From Punica granatum (taxonomy: Eukaryota > Streptophyta > Magnoliopsida > Myrtales > Lythraceae), in NCBI RefSeq assembly GCF_007655135.1, contig NC_045132.1:12028001-12092000 (forward strand): a stretch of DNA of 64,000 nucleotides, written 5' to 3'. The translations under genes were made by a program, and so were the position numbers. Positions 34,701 to 48,000 of this stretch are shown here, piece by piece (positions within the stretch are counted from its first letter, which is position 1; every line of letters begins with the position of its first letter). Below the pieces are notes generated by a model that was not told the DNA's origin, searched no databases, and saw only the letters and a program-made list of their open reading frames with translations.

Positions 34701-37700
34701 AATCCTACAAAGAAAATCGAAAGGGAATGAGGGGTCGGGGCCTCTAATTGGCGACCTCGACCCCTCCATCGAGCTCGCCGGTACCCACGGAGGACATTGG
34801 CGACCTCGGTGGAGGGGTCGGGGTCACCGATTGGTGGCCCCAACCCCGAATCAACCGAGGACTCCGAGTCGGAGGTTCCCGGTCTATTTGGGGTTGGGGC
34901 CGCCAATCGGCAACCCAGACCCCTCCATTGAGGTCGCCGGTACCCACCGAGGTTGCCGGCACCCACGGAGGATGCCAACGACCTCGGTGGAGGGGTCAAG
35001 TCACTGATTGGCCGCCCTGACCCCTCCTTCCCTTTCAATTTTTTATAGAACTAAAATGAAATAAAATGGAAAGCTTAGGATAGGAATGATAAAAGAAAAA
35101 GATTTAGAACTAAAATGATTAAAATGTTAAAGATTGAGGACTGAAAATGAAAAAAAAATTAACTTAGTAACCCCCTATGTCTAACGGAGTACACCACATG
35201 GGGGTTAATTGTCCCTAACAAAAACACATGATGCAATTTGTCCCAATTTCAAATCATAGGGGTTTTTTTTGTACTTTTTCCTATTTTAAAATGATAAACA
35301 TGCATTAAAGGTGTTGTTCATGCAAGTACAGATGATGAAGGAAAGACCAATTTTGAGCAAATCAACGATAATTAACCACATTTACCTTTCTTTGTGCTTT
35401 TGAGGATGCAAATTTCCCCTTAAGTCTGCATTGTAGGACCTTTGAAGTTTTCTTAAGTTGCTTGAAGTATGCGTAATCTCTATGACGACGCCAACAACAC
35501 TGAATAAAAGAATAAATTATTAATTGACCTTAATAAATAAAATGGATAATTTGGATATATGTTAACCTGGATCATGATTGCTGCTCTACGTTGTCTTCTA
35601 TAGATAAAATCATTTCGAGCTGCAATTGTGCGTGAAGCTGTTTGCAATACAATTGCTGCGAATTTGAGTTTCTCATATGCTATTTTTGCTAGATAACCAC
35701 GGGAATACTTTTGTATCTTTGTAGCTGCTGTAGCTTTCCTCATCTTCTCCAGCAACTTACAAGCCAATTTTCCTAGAAAAAAAAAATGAATAATATAACT
35801 CCAATAAAGTGATGAAAAATCACTCATAAAAAACAATTAAAGGTATGAATTTCTAGGATTTTTTATTTGACATAAAGAAATATAAATTTTTTACATGAAA
35901 AGCAATATTTCAAATTGTACATAACAAAAGCTAGGTACATATAACATTAATTTGCAAGCAGATACTACTAATTAATATGATTTATACATGTTATCCATCT
36001 AAAAAAGCATAGTCACATTTTTAGTTTTGCTACAAACCTCTCCACATTGACTGTACGTGGATTGAACTCTTCCGCATTGTATTGTATTTCTTGCGGGCCA
36101 TGTGTCTCCTAATTTGCCGTTGAATAACCTTTGCTGAATCACTAAGTGCTTCGGCTCGTCGAGAATCTAACTCAGCCATTTGACCAGCTCTTAAAAACAC
36201 TTTTGTTTGTCCTACCTGTTAACAATAAACTGAAAAATCACTATTGAGATTAACAAATTGATAAGTATTGCTATCATTGGTCATACCTGAAAGCCTGTGA
36301 GTCCCACTCTGTCTAAAATCAACTTGCACACTTCCTTTTCGTCATAACTTTAACATATTAAGATAAATTTCATAAGGCAAAAGATTCTTCTTGAGGTTAA
36401 ATATGCTACATATGTAGAAAATATATATAAAAAAAATCTAAAGATAATAGAACTCACGGCTCTTCGTGTACTTGTGGTGCAAGAATACTAAATCGACGTA
36501 CAAATTCATGAAATGACTTGTGAGTAGGATATCCCGCACATTTAATTCTAATGGCTTCAAGCACACCCTACAACAAAAGAATCATGTAGACATTTTTATA
36601 ATAACAAATATAAGTGAAATATAAACAAAAAAATGCAATGATTACAAAAAAAATAGAAATACTTACACCCGATCGTAGTTGTTGCGTCACATTGACGTTA
36701 TCAAAGAGTAAAGGTTTTAATTCATCATTCGGCTTCACACATCGAATATAGTGGGGCTCTGTAGAATTTAGAGTATCCATCAATTGTTGTAATTGTAGCT
36801 GCAGTAAATTTGTTCAACAAATCAACATTTACTATATTTCAATTGTAAGTGCAGATATTCTACTTCCTTACAAGTTATAACATGCTATAAATACAATTCT
36901 CAAATCCGAAGAGATTTCTGCGTATAAATTCTAAATTTAAGATGGGGAAGAAAGAAAAGTGACCTTGAAACGAGCACCAAGAGTTGAAAATTTTGAAGTT
37001 TTTGTTGTCTCCTCTACAAGTGGGGGAAAAAGGCTCGCCACAAAAGGACACTTTGAAGATGTTAACAAATCTTGATGTTCAGCGACAATATAATCTTTAT
37101 TTTTGTCCAGAAATTGCTCGGATTGATATTGGACCTGAATATAAATGATTAATAAGGTAAGATCATATTATATTCATTAACAATAGAAAGAAATTATTAT
37201 AATATTCTTTTCAACGAACTTACCTCCCCTGCATAGTGGACAATCGTAAAGTCAGTTCGTGTCAATTTTGGCCTGATGAATCGTTTGTTTGACTTGAATG
37301 ACTGATAGAGCTTCTCACAGAAGGTTTCATGAGTGGATCTCGGAAACATGCTGTAAATATAATAAACAACATAATAATATGCTATGAAAAACAATCATTA
37401 AATAAGTCTAATACCAACATTTTGATTTTAAAATGTAATAATTTTAAGTTAACCCTAAAAGTATTCAACATCTTCTTCTTATGACACCAAGTTTTCAATT
37501 CAAATGTCAAGTGAAGATCTGAGTTTTTAAAAAGGGAAATTTACCTAAAATGACCATGATTTATCTATTTTGTCAAATCAATCATATGCTTTTTTTTTGT
37601 CAAATTTATCTCATTGTTTACTTTTTGCATCAAATCTATCACGGCGTTATTTTTTCCGTCAAAATTTAACGGCCGTACTGACGTGGCGCCCACGTGGCAA

Positions 37701-40700
37701 GTGTGGCCCACTATCTCTCCACGTGCCACGTCAGCACGGCCGTTAAATGTTGACGGAAAAGATAACGCCGTGATAGAATTGATGCAAAAAGTAAATCATG
37801 AGATAGATTTGACAAAGAAAACATATAATAGATTTGACAAAATGGGTAAATCATAGGTCATTTTAAGTAAAAATCCATTTTAAAAAAGATGCTTCGTAAA
37901 GGTGTCACAAAATATATGTATATATACAGTTGATATAAAATATATAATAATTATTTTTTTTGTAGTACTTCATTCATGCTTAATGATGAACTTCCTGACT
38001 TTTAACTATCGTCCACTTGGAATTTTTTTTAAAAATCTCAATTAATTGTTCATTCGTCCAATTTTTTTTCACAAAAAAAAATACTATAATTTCTTTGGCC
38101 AATTTATGGTCGATCCTTATGATATGAAAATCCATAGTCAAGGAGCATTATATTTAAAATAGTTGAAAACAAAGTCAACATACCAGGCCTCATCGAGTAG
38201 AGCAATAATTCCACCAGGTTTCTGCAACAACAAATATAAATTTTAGATATGCATTTATCGGGAAAAAAAATAAATTTGAAATATATGATTATACATTTAA
38301 CAAATATATATCTTTACAATTGTGATGATTATACATTTAACAAATATATCTCTTTTTTCGGATCATATCCCTAATAATATATATAATCATCAACTTGATA
38401 GCAGCTGTCCAAATTTGAAGATAAACCCCGTGTGTCTCTGATCATTTCATCATTTACCTTATATATAGATGCATTAATTATAAGGCCGCAGGTATTGTTA
38501 TTTTCAATTTACAATATTGTAAAATTTTACTAGGCCTATAAGCAATTTTGGCACATCTTCAACCCAAAAGCTCAAGAAGGTAGGTTGTGAAACCCAATTT
38601 CTTAATAAATCCATGTTTTTATATTCAAATTTTCTATGTGGGATTAACTTTCAATATCCGCTCTCACCTAGTAGAGTGTGATTCTAACATTTCACCTACA
38701 AGTATCACGTGGATTTGAAGAACCTGCCCTCAATAACTAACTACGAGCTAGGCCTTTACAAAGAGACAATTAAAGAGACCACAAGCTCCACACTTATGCC
38801 AACATAGGCACATTTTGGCTACCCTCGACAAAGAGACAATTAAAGAGACCACGAACTCTACACTCGGGCCAACACTGGCGCACTTTGCTGCCCTTGACAA
38901 AAGACAATTAAAGAGACTTGGTGTTGTGTGAGTCCACACGGGCACGTGAAAGCCTAATCCTTTCTATGTAAAATTTCACTAGTCCTATAAGCGATTTGGT
39001 CCATCTCCAACCCAAAATCTTGAGCTGATAGGTGGTGAAACTCGATCTCTTATAAACTCATATTTTTCTATTTAAATTTTTCGTTTGGAATTTACTCTCA
39101 ACCTCCAAGATTATAAAAAATGATATGATAGCAATATATATATATTTATTGCAGATACAAGTCATTACCTAATATATTGCATTGTCTGGCTATGTATTTA
39201 GTTTAAAGTTAAATTGCATAATTTCACCAAAAAAAAGTTAAATTGCATAATTCTCTAGATAAAGACTATGGTTAAATCTAATAAAAGAGAATACTGCTTT
39301 TAGGAGCTAAGTAGTAGTGAAAACAACAAAAGTTTTACTAAAGGGACAAAATTAAACTGATTTTATATGAGAATGAGAGTATAGTGTACTAGTACACATC
39401 CTCATTTAGTAAGTTAGAGGTTTCGGATCTGATTGTCCTGATGAAATTATTTCTACTGTTTTATTAGTTAGGCTTTCTATTTTCATTTATTGGACCAACC
39501 TCTCTCGTAATCTAAAGAAAAACTAATTCTACGTAACCAAAAAAAAAATTTCAAAAGTTAGTTACTTTTTTACACAAAAACTCTAATGGGGTCTGATTTG
39601 TAAAATAAACCCTAACAATCAATTGCTTTTTCATTTTGGTCGAGCAAATTTTTTTTTTATAACAAGTAATTTATTTTCTCTGGGTCCGTGAACACCCCAC
39701 AAGGCTTAGGATCCAGGTAAGTCCATGTACAAGCACATGTGTGGGTGGCCTCATCAAGAGTTACGCACGCTAGGAGGATTCGAACTTATGACCTTGTGAA
39801 CTACTCACAAAGTGTACCCACGTCCTAACCACTTAAGTATGTACTTGGGGGTTGGTCCACGGATTATATTTTTTGCTAGAGCAAATATTTTTCATATAAA
39901 TTATTATAAAAATATTAAATAATAAACGGAAAGAGAAAATTTTAAAGGATTAATTATATTCTTTTGATAAAAAAAAGGAAGAAAATGGGATGAGGGACTG
40001 GGGGGCTCCTTCTTCGATTACAGCCCCTCCGTAGAAGATGTCGTCAGGGACCTCTTATTCCTCGGACGACCTTGCTTGCGCGATCGTTGGTTAGAGGGGG
40101 CGCCCCCTTTGCGATATGCCCTCTTCCTCCCACTTTATGCCGGAGGCTAGCTGGGAGACCTATCATCCCTCAGCCCTTGTCCTTTCTATATTCAATTTTT
40201 AAAATTGTTAAGGCTATTTTTTAAAAAATTTAAAATTGTTACAGTTACTTTTGAACTCCCTTGTCACATGCATGTCTTTTTATTAGGTCACATTAGCAGG
40301 GTATTCCTATCCCAAATTGACCCAAAGGTAGTATAGAATTTTCCTCTAAGCTTATGTATGTGGTAGTGCATGATAGAACAGTACCACAAAATGAGGGCAT
40401 TAAATAAGATAAGAAAAGTTAAAATAATATAATCCATTCTAAGAAATTTATGAGGATCATATAAATAAATAACATATATTTAATTTTAATTATCCGCAAC
40501 TATAAATAAAGGCAACTAACATAAAAGTAATTCAATTTTATTTTCAATTTTGCGGCCAATTTTAGCAATTTAACATTCATATATCTTAAGAATATAGCAC
40601 AAGTGATTCATAAAAAAGAATATTACACAAGGTAATATCATTTCACATCTAGATCTAGTCATTTTCTATTTCGGAGCAATTTTTCAAATATATGAATTTT

Positions 40701-43700
40701 TCAACAGTTTAGTTCTCTATGGAAGATAATGGAAAAAGAAAACATCCAACATACTTAGATCGGAAGGAAAACCTTGTGATGCTATCTATTTTATATAGAA
40801 AACCGGTTTACTGGACCTGTGCATTGCACGGATTTTATAAAGAAAATTTTATTATAAAAGTTTAAATATGAAAAAAAACAATTGGTTTAAATTTTATAAT
40901 TTATATCAGCATGTAAAAAGTTATGCAATAAATTCAAACTTGTAATAGAATAGTATATATTAAATATATATCAAAAGTTTTGAAGTAAGAAATTCATGTA
41001 ATGTATATATCATTGCAATTATCAAATTAATATCTTGGAAAAATTAATCTAAAATTTGAAAAGTTTTAGATAAGATCGCTAATTTTATTTTATGAAAGAT
41101 TAAAAACCTTATAGTCTATCAAAACTTTTAAAATTCATTATTTGCTTGTGCGCCTTTATTATAATTGATATTCTATATACTAAATTTTATAAATTTGAAC
41201 ACTTTTAGATAAAATAACTGAGTCACTTGGATAAGAGTTTTACTTAATTAAGTTCTATAAGATAAGCCATAATTTTTAAATTTTTTCTAAAATTAATTTT
41301 AAGTTTATATAAGTATAAATGATTAATTACTTCTTAAAATGATGAATATATTTGTTTGTTAACAATATGATAATAAATGATTAAATACTTTTTTATAATA
41401 TTTTCCTTATATAATATATGCATATGAATTTGTAAGGATTTTACTACTTTATCCTTATGTTATTTTGACCTTTTCTTTTCTACTCTTATTTAATGCATTG
41501 GTTACAACTATATATATATAAATTTCTTATTTAATTATCATAAAGCATCACTGCATTTATTTCAACAGTATTATAGAAACTAAAGGGCAATCAACACAGC
41601 ATTATCCCTTCAAAATAATAAAATTATAACTAAGAGATTGTAGCACAGTAGTGCACGCTCCTTGGTGGATTACTTGTGCCCCTCTATTAATTATTAGGAT
41701 TTATGTTTCTTTGTGCTTGATCCATGGGCCTTCATTGTAACCGAAAATAATAAAACTATAAGTTAAAGAGGGACAAATGAACAAAAAGTTTTATACTTCA
41801 AAATAATTGAGGCAATAATATGCACATATATGGTAAAAAGGCAAAAAAATATAAATAAATAAAAAATTACAATAGTCGAAATTATTTATCGAAGACATAA
41901 AAAAATATAGAAGTTATTTATTTCTAATTGATTACAGTATTTTCTAGTCTCTTCAAAAAATTAATTTTGGAGAAAAAGGAGAGAATGTTACATTTTTCTT
42001 ACAGCTATAAAGATTTCTCTTATAATATATCTTCAGTGAAACACTTTATTACTAATTAATTGCAATAAAAATACACAAAAACATATGTTATTGAATAATA
42101 CCTTCTCAATTAGATCTAAGATATCCTGATTATCAATAAAATTGACATAACTCCAATCAATGCCTTCTTTTGTATACTCGTCCTGCTCCATCTTGAAAAC
42201 ATGCTACAGCGTACAACTGGATCAAAGTCAGACTTGGTAGAGTAGGTTGAACAATAAAAGAGTTCAATTATAACTTAATGTACCTGGTTGAAATGTTGTT
42301 GCAACTTCTCATTTGTGTAGTTTATGCAAAATTGCTCAAAACTGCATATAATAAGCAAATGATAATAATTAGGAAAAAAATTACATCTGGAATTAAAGGT
42401 TAGCTCTATTTTAGTGCCACAAGATTTTAAAATCACTTATGAAAAATTTACATTTGATGAACTTGAATAAGTACTAAGAAATTAGAAAGTGAAAGAAGCC
42501 TATCAAATCACATGCCAAAGACAATGTGAGAGGAAGATGGGATTTAATTACAGCTTAATTAAATAAGTATTTAAAAGTTAGTTATGAGTTAGTTATATGG
42601 AAAAATAAATAGATGAAAGATATTGTCTTATTTACTTAATCATTAAGTTAAACACCACTTACTAAGTCAGAAAAATTTAACTTAGTGAAATAAATTATTT
42701 TTTCACTTATTATTGCTTCTTCTCCTCACAAAACATTATATCATTCTTATCATTCCTTTCCTCTATACATTTCTTTCTTTAACTGATTATGTTTTTATTT
42801 TTAAGCACTTAATTTGTCAAATACCAGCAAAATTATATATACTGATGTAATATGAAGCTTATGCTTTCAGCATAAACATTTCTATACGCTATTTTGTTTT
42901 TGAGAATCACTTTGTTAAGCTGTTGAAATTGCATGCTTAAGCTCAAATTGGATATTAGTATAAAAAGTTTCTCCTATGTTGATATCTTATTTAAAAGGAA
43001 ATTTTATACAGTGGATATATAGGTGATGCGAGAAACCAAAAGTAAGCTAAGATTATGTTTATGTCGGTGTTATCGTATAGTCTTCATTACTTTTTTTAAA
43101 GGGAGACCACGAGCCTAGTGTAAATTTTCATTATGCTTTAATAGTATTAAAATTCAAAGATTACTTGGCTTACGATTAGAAATTCAAAAAAGTACAATTA
43201 AAATAAAGGTTTATGAGAAAAAAATTGCATTTTTCTTAATTCTGGGAGGCAAAAAACTCAAATTGTTTTTAGAAATTCAAATATACATTTGGAGCAATAA
43301 ATAATTGTCAAGAAAAATATTGTAGTAGTGTGTGGAACAAATACTTAGGCGGTGAACTTTTGGCTTCAAACATAAGTTTCCAAACGGTCTTTTTGTATAT
43401 GGACTATGGAGAAATATATATACCTTGGTAGGTTTAATAATGTGGAGGATTGATTAGAGCGGATGAAGCATGTAAATAAGATATAATGACATGGGCTAAT
43501 ACATTCACCCTTACCTATTGGACTTGAAGCTCTCAAACCCGTAAATGTCGAGGACCCCAATTAGAAATCGAGAATTAGAATCTTGTCCGATGGAGTGATT
43601 TATCTTATCCACCAACCTGTTAAAATACATGATTATGCCCGATATATGGCAAGAGAGATTATACATGACAAGACGGGTATATAATCAATCCATATATAAA

Positions 43701-45005
43701 AGTAAAATTGATTCTTATAGTAATAAATACTCTCTCATTAAGAGAAAAAAATCTTTAAAATAATATATGAAAAAATTAAGAAAATTGATCTAATCAAGTG
43801 AAGTAGAATTATGAAAACCCAATATTTTCTTTGCTTAATGGAAAAGGTCTAACTTAAAAAATAAGTGACAATTAAGTGTACTAATAAATAAATATTTAAT
43901 TAGATGTTAACTTAATTTCTATTATTATAAGGGTAAAATTATTATAATCTACGGACTCATGAAATAAAAACTAAATAATTAAAATGAAACTGACGTAAAA
44001 TTTTATATTTAAAAATGCGTGACAGAAAAGTTCCAATTTAGAAAAATAAGTGACAATTAAAATGTATTAACAAAGAAATATTTAATTAGATGCACTATAA
44101 AAATAATGACATATACCAACGGAAATCTGTACCACCAGAAGACAAAGTGTTGGTATAGAGAGCCTATACTAACAGATTTATAAATCATTGGTATAAATGT
44201 ATACTTTACTAATGAGTTATATTGAGAAGTATATATTGATATCTAATGGGATATATATTTCAAGACTATAGTCCGTTGGAAAAGAATTTTACTAATAAAA
44301 GTTTTCACAATACTTATTGACTCAAGGTAACGCTAACTAATGAAAATAAAAATAAGGATGTTACAATTAAAAGTTATTATCATTTTTTATAAGAAAATTG
44401 ATATTTGAAAATGTAAATAATTATAGTGAAAATGATATATATATATATATATATGAACACGAGTCCATGCAATGCATGGGCAAAAAAACTAGTCTTAAGG
44501 ATATAATGCATGAAATTATGGAAAGAGTCTTGAAGATATTAATTGATAGATATAAATGGATCCTTACCAATCGAATAAACGAGAGTATATGGTCTTGGCC
44601 AAACCGTCCCGGCTAATTGTGGCACCCAATGGATCAAGACTTCTTTTAATAATCTCTTCTGGGGTGATCATGACCCTCTTACATAATGCATCTTCCAGTG
44701 CATGAGACTCACACCTATATAGATATAACAATGCAAGTGATTTTTTTTTTTTGGGCTAAAAGAAGTACTTATCAAGAAAACTAATCATCCACATAAAATA
44801 AGTTCATGTACATGAGAAGTCTTGCAGTCATCTCAAGATGGAACATGGACCGTTCATCTCTTATAACTGAAGTGTCTATCTCCTCTCCCTTAGCAAAGTC
44901 TATGTTCCCAAGGTGAAGGATGGCAGCTACAACTCGAAAAATTGCTTCCTGAAGAAAAGTATCATTTCTATTAGAAATCAACTTTTTGGTACATATCCCA
45001 GTTAA

Positions 45006-45050
<45 letters not shown>

Positions 45051-48000
45051 AGATCTTCCCAAGAGGTGATTGGACCAAGTGATAGAAGAGTTTATTTCTC
45101 CTATTAGGTTCCAGGCTTGTTTAAATCAGCATTGACAATTGAACAATTTTATGCATAAATGTACGATACTTGTGCATAGAGGAATGACACTAAATAATGT
45201 ATAACTACACTATATATTGAAAATGGTCTCGGTTCCTACTTATTTTCTTTACTATATATAGTAATCGTCTCTTACTTTAACTGCCTGTTTGGTTGTGGAG
45301 TCTGGATGGTTATGAAGGGTTTTAGGGTTTTATTCATCCCACAATCCAAATAAGCTATAAAGTTAATTGTATCCATCCAATGATATATTATATGGGAGTT
45401 TCCTTTAATGAGTCGATCATTATTATACTATAGAAAAACTATATGTTTTTAATTTTTCTTTTAATAACGAGGATGTTCACGTTTCGCCTGACTAATTACT
45501 ATTCACCTAAGCACCTTGCAAACTCACGGGATAGGTAAGTCCGGTCACAGGCCGTACAGGTGGCCTAATAAGAAGTATTGTCCTACATGACTTTCAGGAA
45601 GTGATTTAAACATGAGATTTTCTCTTGGTAGTCATATCCTTTAAACAGTAAGCAAACTCTAGGGGCTGTTTTTAAAATTTTAATGTATTAGCAATTTTAT
45701 GGAGTTGCTAGCTGATGTGTTACTGCCAATATCCAAAATTTTAGCTTTTAATGATATCCATCTTAATTGTCGCTGACTCAAAAGTGAGTCTTTTTAACAC
45801 GTGTCACTAGTCACTAATTAGTATTCAAGGTTCCCAGAGCCATATCAGCCTCCTGACAATTCCATTAACTAAATTGACGTCCGAAACCTTTTGTATATGG
45901 AATCGAGAATGTTAGATCATTTTGATGGTAAATTTTTTTTGGAATTAAAGTATAATGGCAATTTAAACATTTGAGCACTATTTGATAGTTTACTCTTTAA
46001 AAACATGATGACATTGCATTTTTATTAAATTTGGTACATATATAATTTCATTGTTAACAAAAATGGAATTGAAACTATTTGCCTTTCTTCTTATTATTAA
46101 ATTTTAAAGAATGGTTCATAGATAGATGTTGATATGAAACTTGTTAATATATTATAGAATTTACCAAGCTGTTGATTAAAATAGTAACCTCAACTCCTAG
46201 GAGGAGAATATGAGTTCAAATCTCAACAGATGCACTTGTTGAGAGGATGAGTAACCTTTAATACTTGATCCCCGCAATTACAAGAAAAATATCTTTCACA
46301 ATTTCGTTCACCCAAAAAATATATATTATAGAATTTACCTCTTTTGCTATCTTGTGATATTATCCAATTTTCTTGGAAATACGCCTAATATAGGCATGCA
46401 TTTTCTCTTTATATACATATTTATATAATTTAACTTCTTTTCTCAACCAATAATTACTATTTTATAATTATATGAACAACATGCCAAAACATTTACTAAG
46501 GTTAGGTAATCAAAAGATGATGCTTGACCTGGTCATTTTCATTTATGCCAACTACATCCATAGCTCTTCTTGTGGCGAGGTACTCCTGAGCGTCATTCAC
46601 GTCATCTAGCTCGTAGCAGCTTGACTGATTGAGATAATGAAATGATCTCGGATCTCCCAATTTGTATGCTTCAATTTCCTGATCACAGACAAGTTAATCT
46701 TCAATGAGAAGTCATATAAGATCCTCACAAATGGTTAAATGAACAAGTGTGGAATTAAGAAAACCTCGGCAGGGGCTGAACAAAGGAGGTAGAAGCAATG
46801 GTAATTGCGCTCCCGGTCTGAAATTTGACAAACACGAGATCTCTCCAGAAGATAAGTTCGTATCGCTGCCCCGGATATTCTTCCATGATTATCAAACTGG
46901 ATTTCGACAAATTTACCAAAGCGGCTGCAAAATGTGTTCAAAAAAGAAGTTCCTATAAAGAAGAGACACACAACAGGTATTTTTTCCGACGAGATAACCT
47001 TAAGAAACACAAACCTGGAATTATTGTTTCTCACGGTCTTTGCATTCCCAAATGCTTCAAGGACAGGATTGGACTGCACTTAGAAAAGTATCACTCCATC
47101 AGAACCTTAGTTTCACTACACAAAGCTATAACATATTGAATTTGCAGAGGTGACTACTAATTAATCACTGGAATGTACTTTTCTGCATTCGGCCTACGGG
47201 ATCGAAATCCTTAAAGTAAGAAATGGACTGCACAATTCAACAACTTACTTCTAATATTTGTTGCTCAACCGTACGCCCTTCCGCAAAGCTATGCCCACCT
47301 AGGAAGGCTAGGTATTGCATGATCAACTTGGTGGTTTCGGTCTTGCCCGCCCCACTTTCACCGCTCACCAAAATTGAGTTGCTTCTTCTCTCATCAATCA
47401 TTGCCCTGTTGATTAATTAAGTTTCGTGAAACCTCTCTCTTTCTTTTTTCTTTTTTCAGTTATATAGGAGGCTTACGGACCTAGTACAACAAAAAAAATC
47501 ATAATTGATAACTAATAGAATGGCATGTATAGTCCCACGATATTGAATCCGGGACCTCTTCATTACCAGGCGAAAGAGTGCGTCACTGCGTTATATCCTC
47601 GAAATTACCTCTCAGTTTGATCTACAAAATACATACATATAGATGAAAAGAGAAATGTTAAGGAGTAGCAATTTCTAGTTTTACCTATAAGAAATATCCG
47701 CGATGGCAAAAACATGAGGGCTCATTCGTCCGAGTTCGGCTCCTTTATATCGTTCCATGAGATGGGCATCACATAAGCTTGTTAATCTTTGGAATGGATT
47801 GACAGCAATGAGAACGTTCCCTGTGTAGGTCTGCCATCAATGTTAGCAAATTATGATAAAAAAAAAAAAAAAAACCACGGATACGCATAAACGTACTGAG
47901 TGAATTAAGGTGCGAACTCCACGGAAGGTTTTGATCTTACATATATTTTATTTAACTGAAATCGAGTGGCCAGGTTATGTAATACACCGGGCTCGTCTAA

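Noticed and set aside
34639..35038. Overlapping 114-122 codon frames on both strands
   Set aside because: They mirror each other because the foldback element is an inverted repeat; no coding signal.
46749..47139. Plus-strand frames of 69 and 104 codons
   Set aside because: They are antisense to myosin exons 46765-46924 and 47015-47073.
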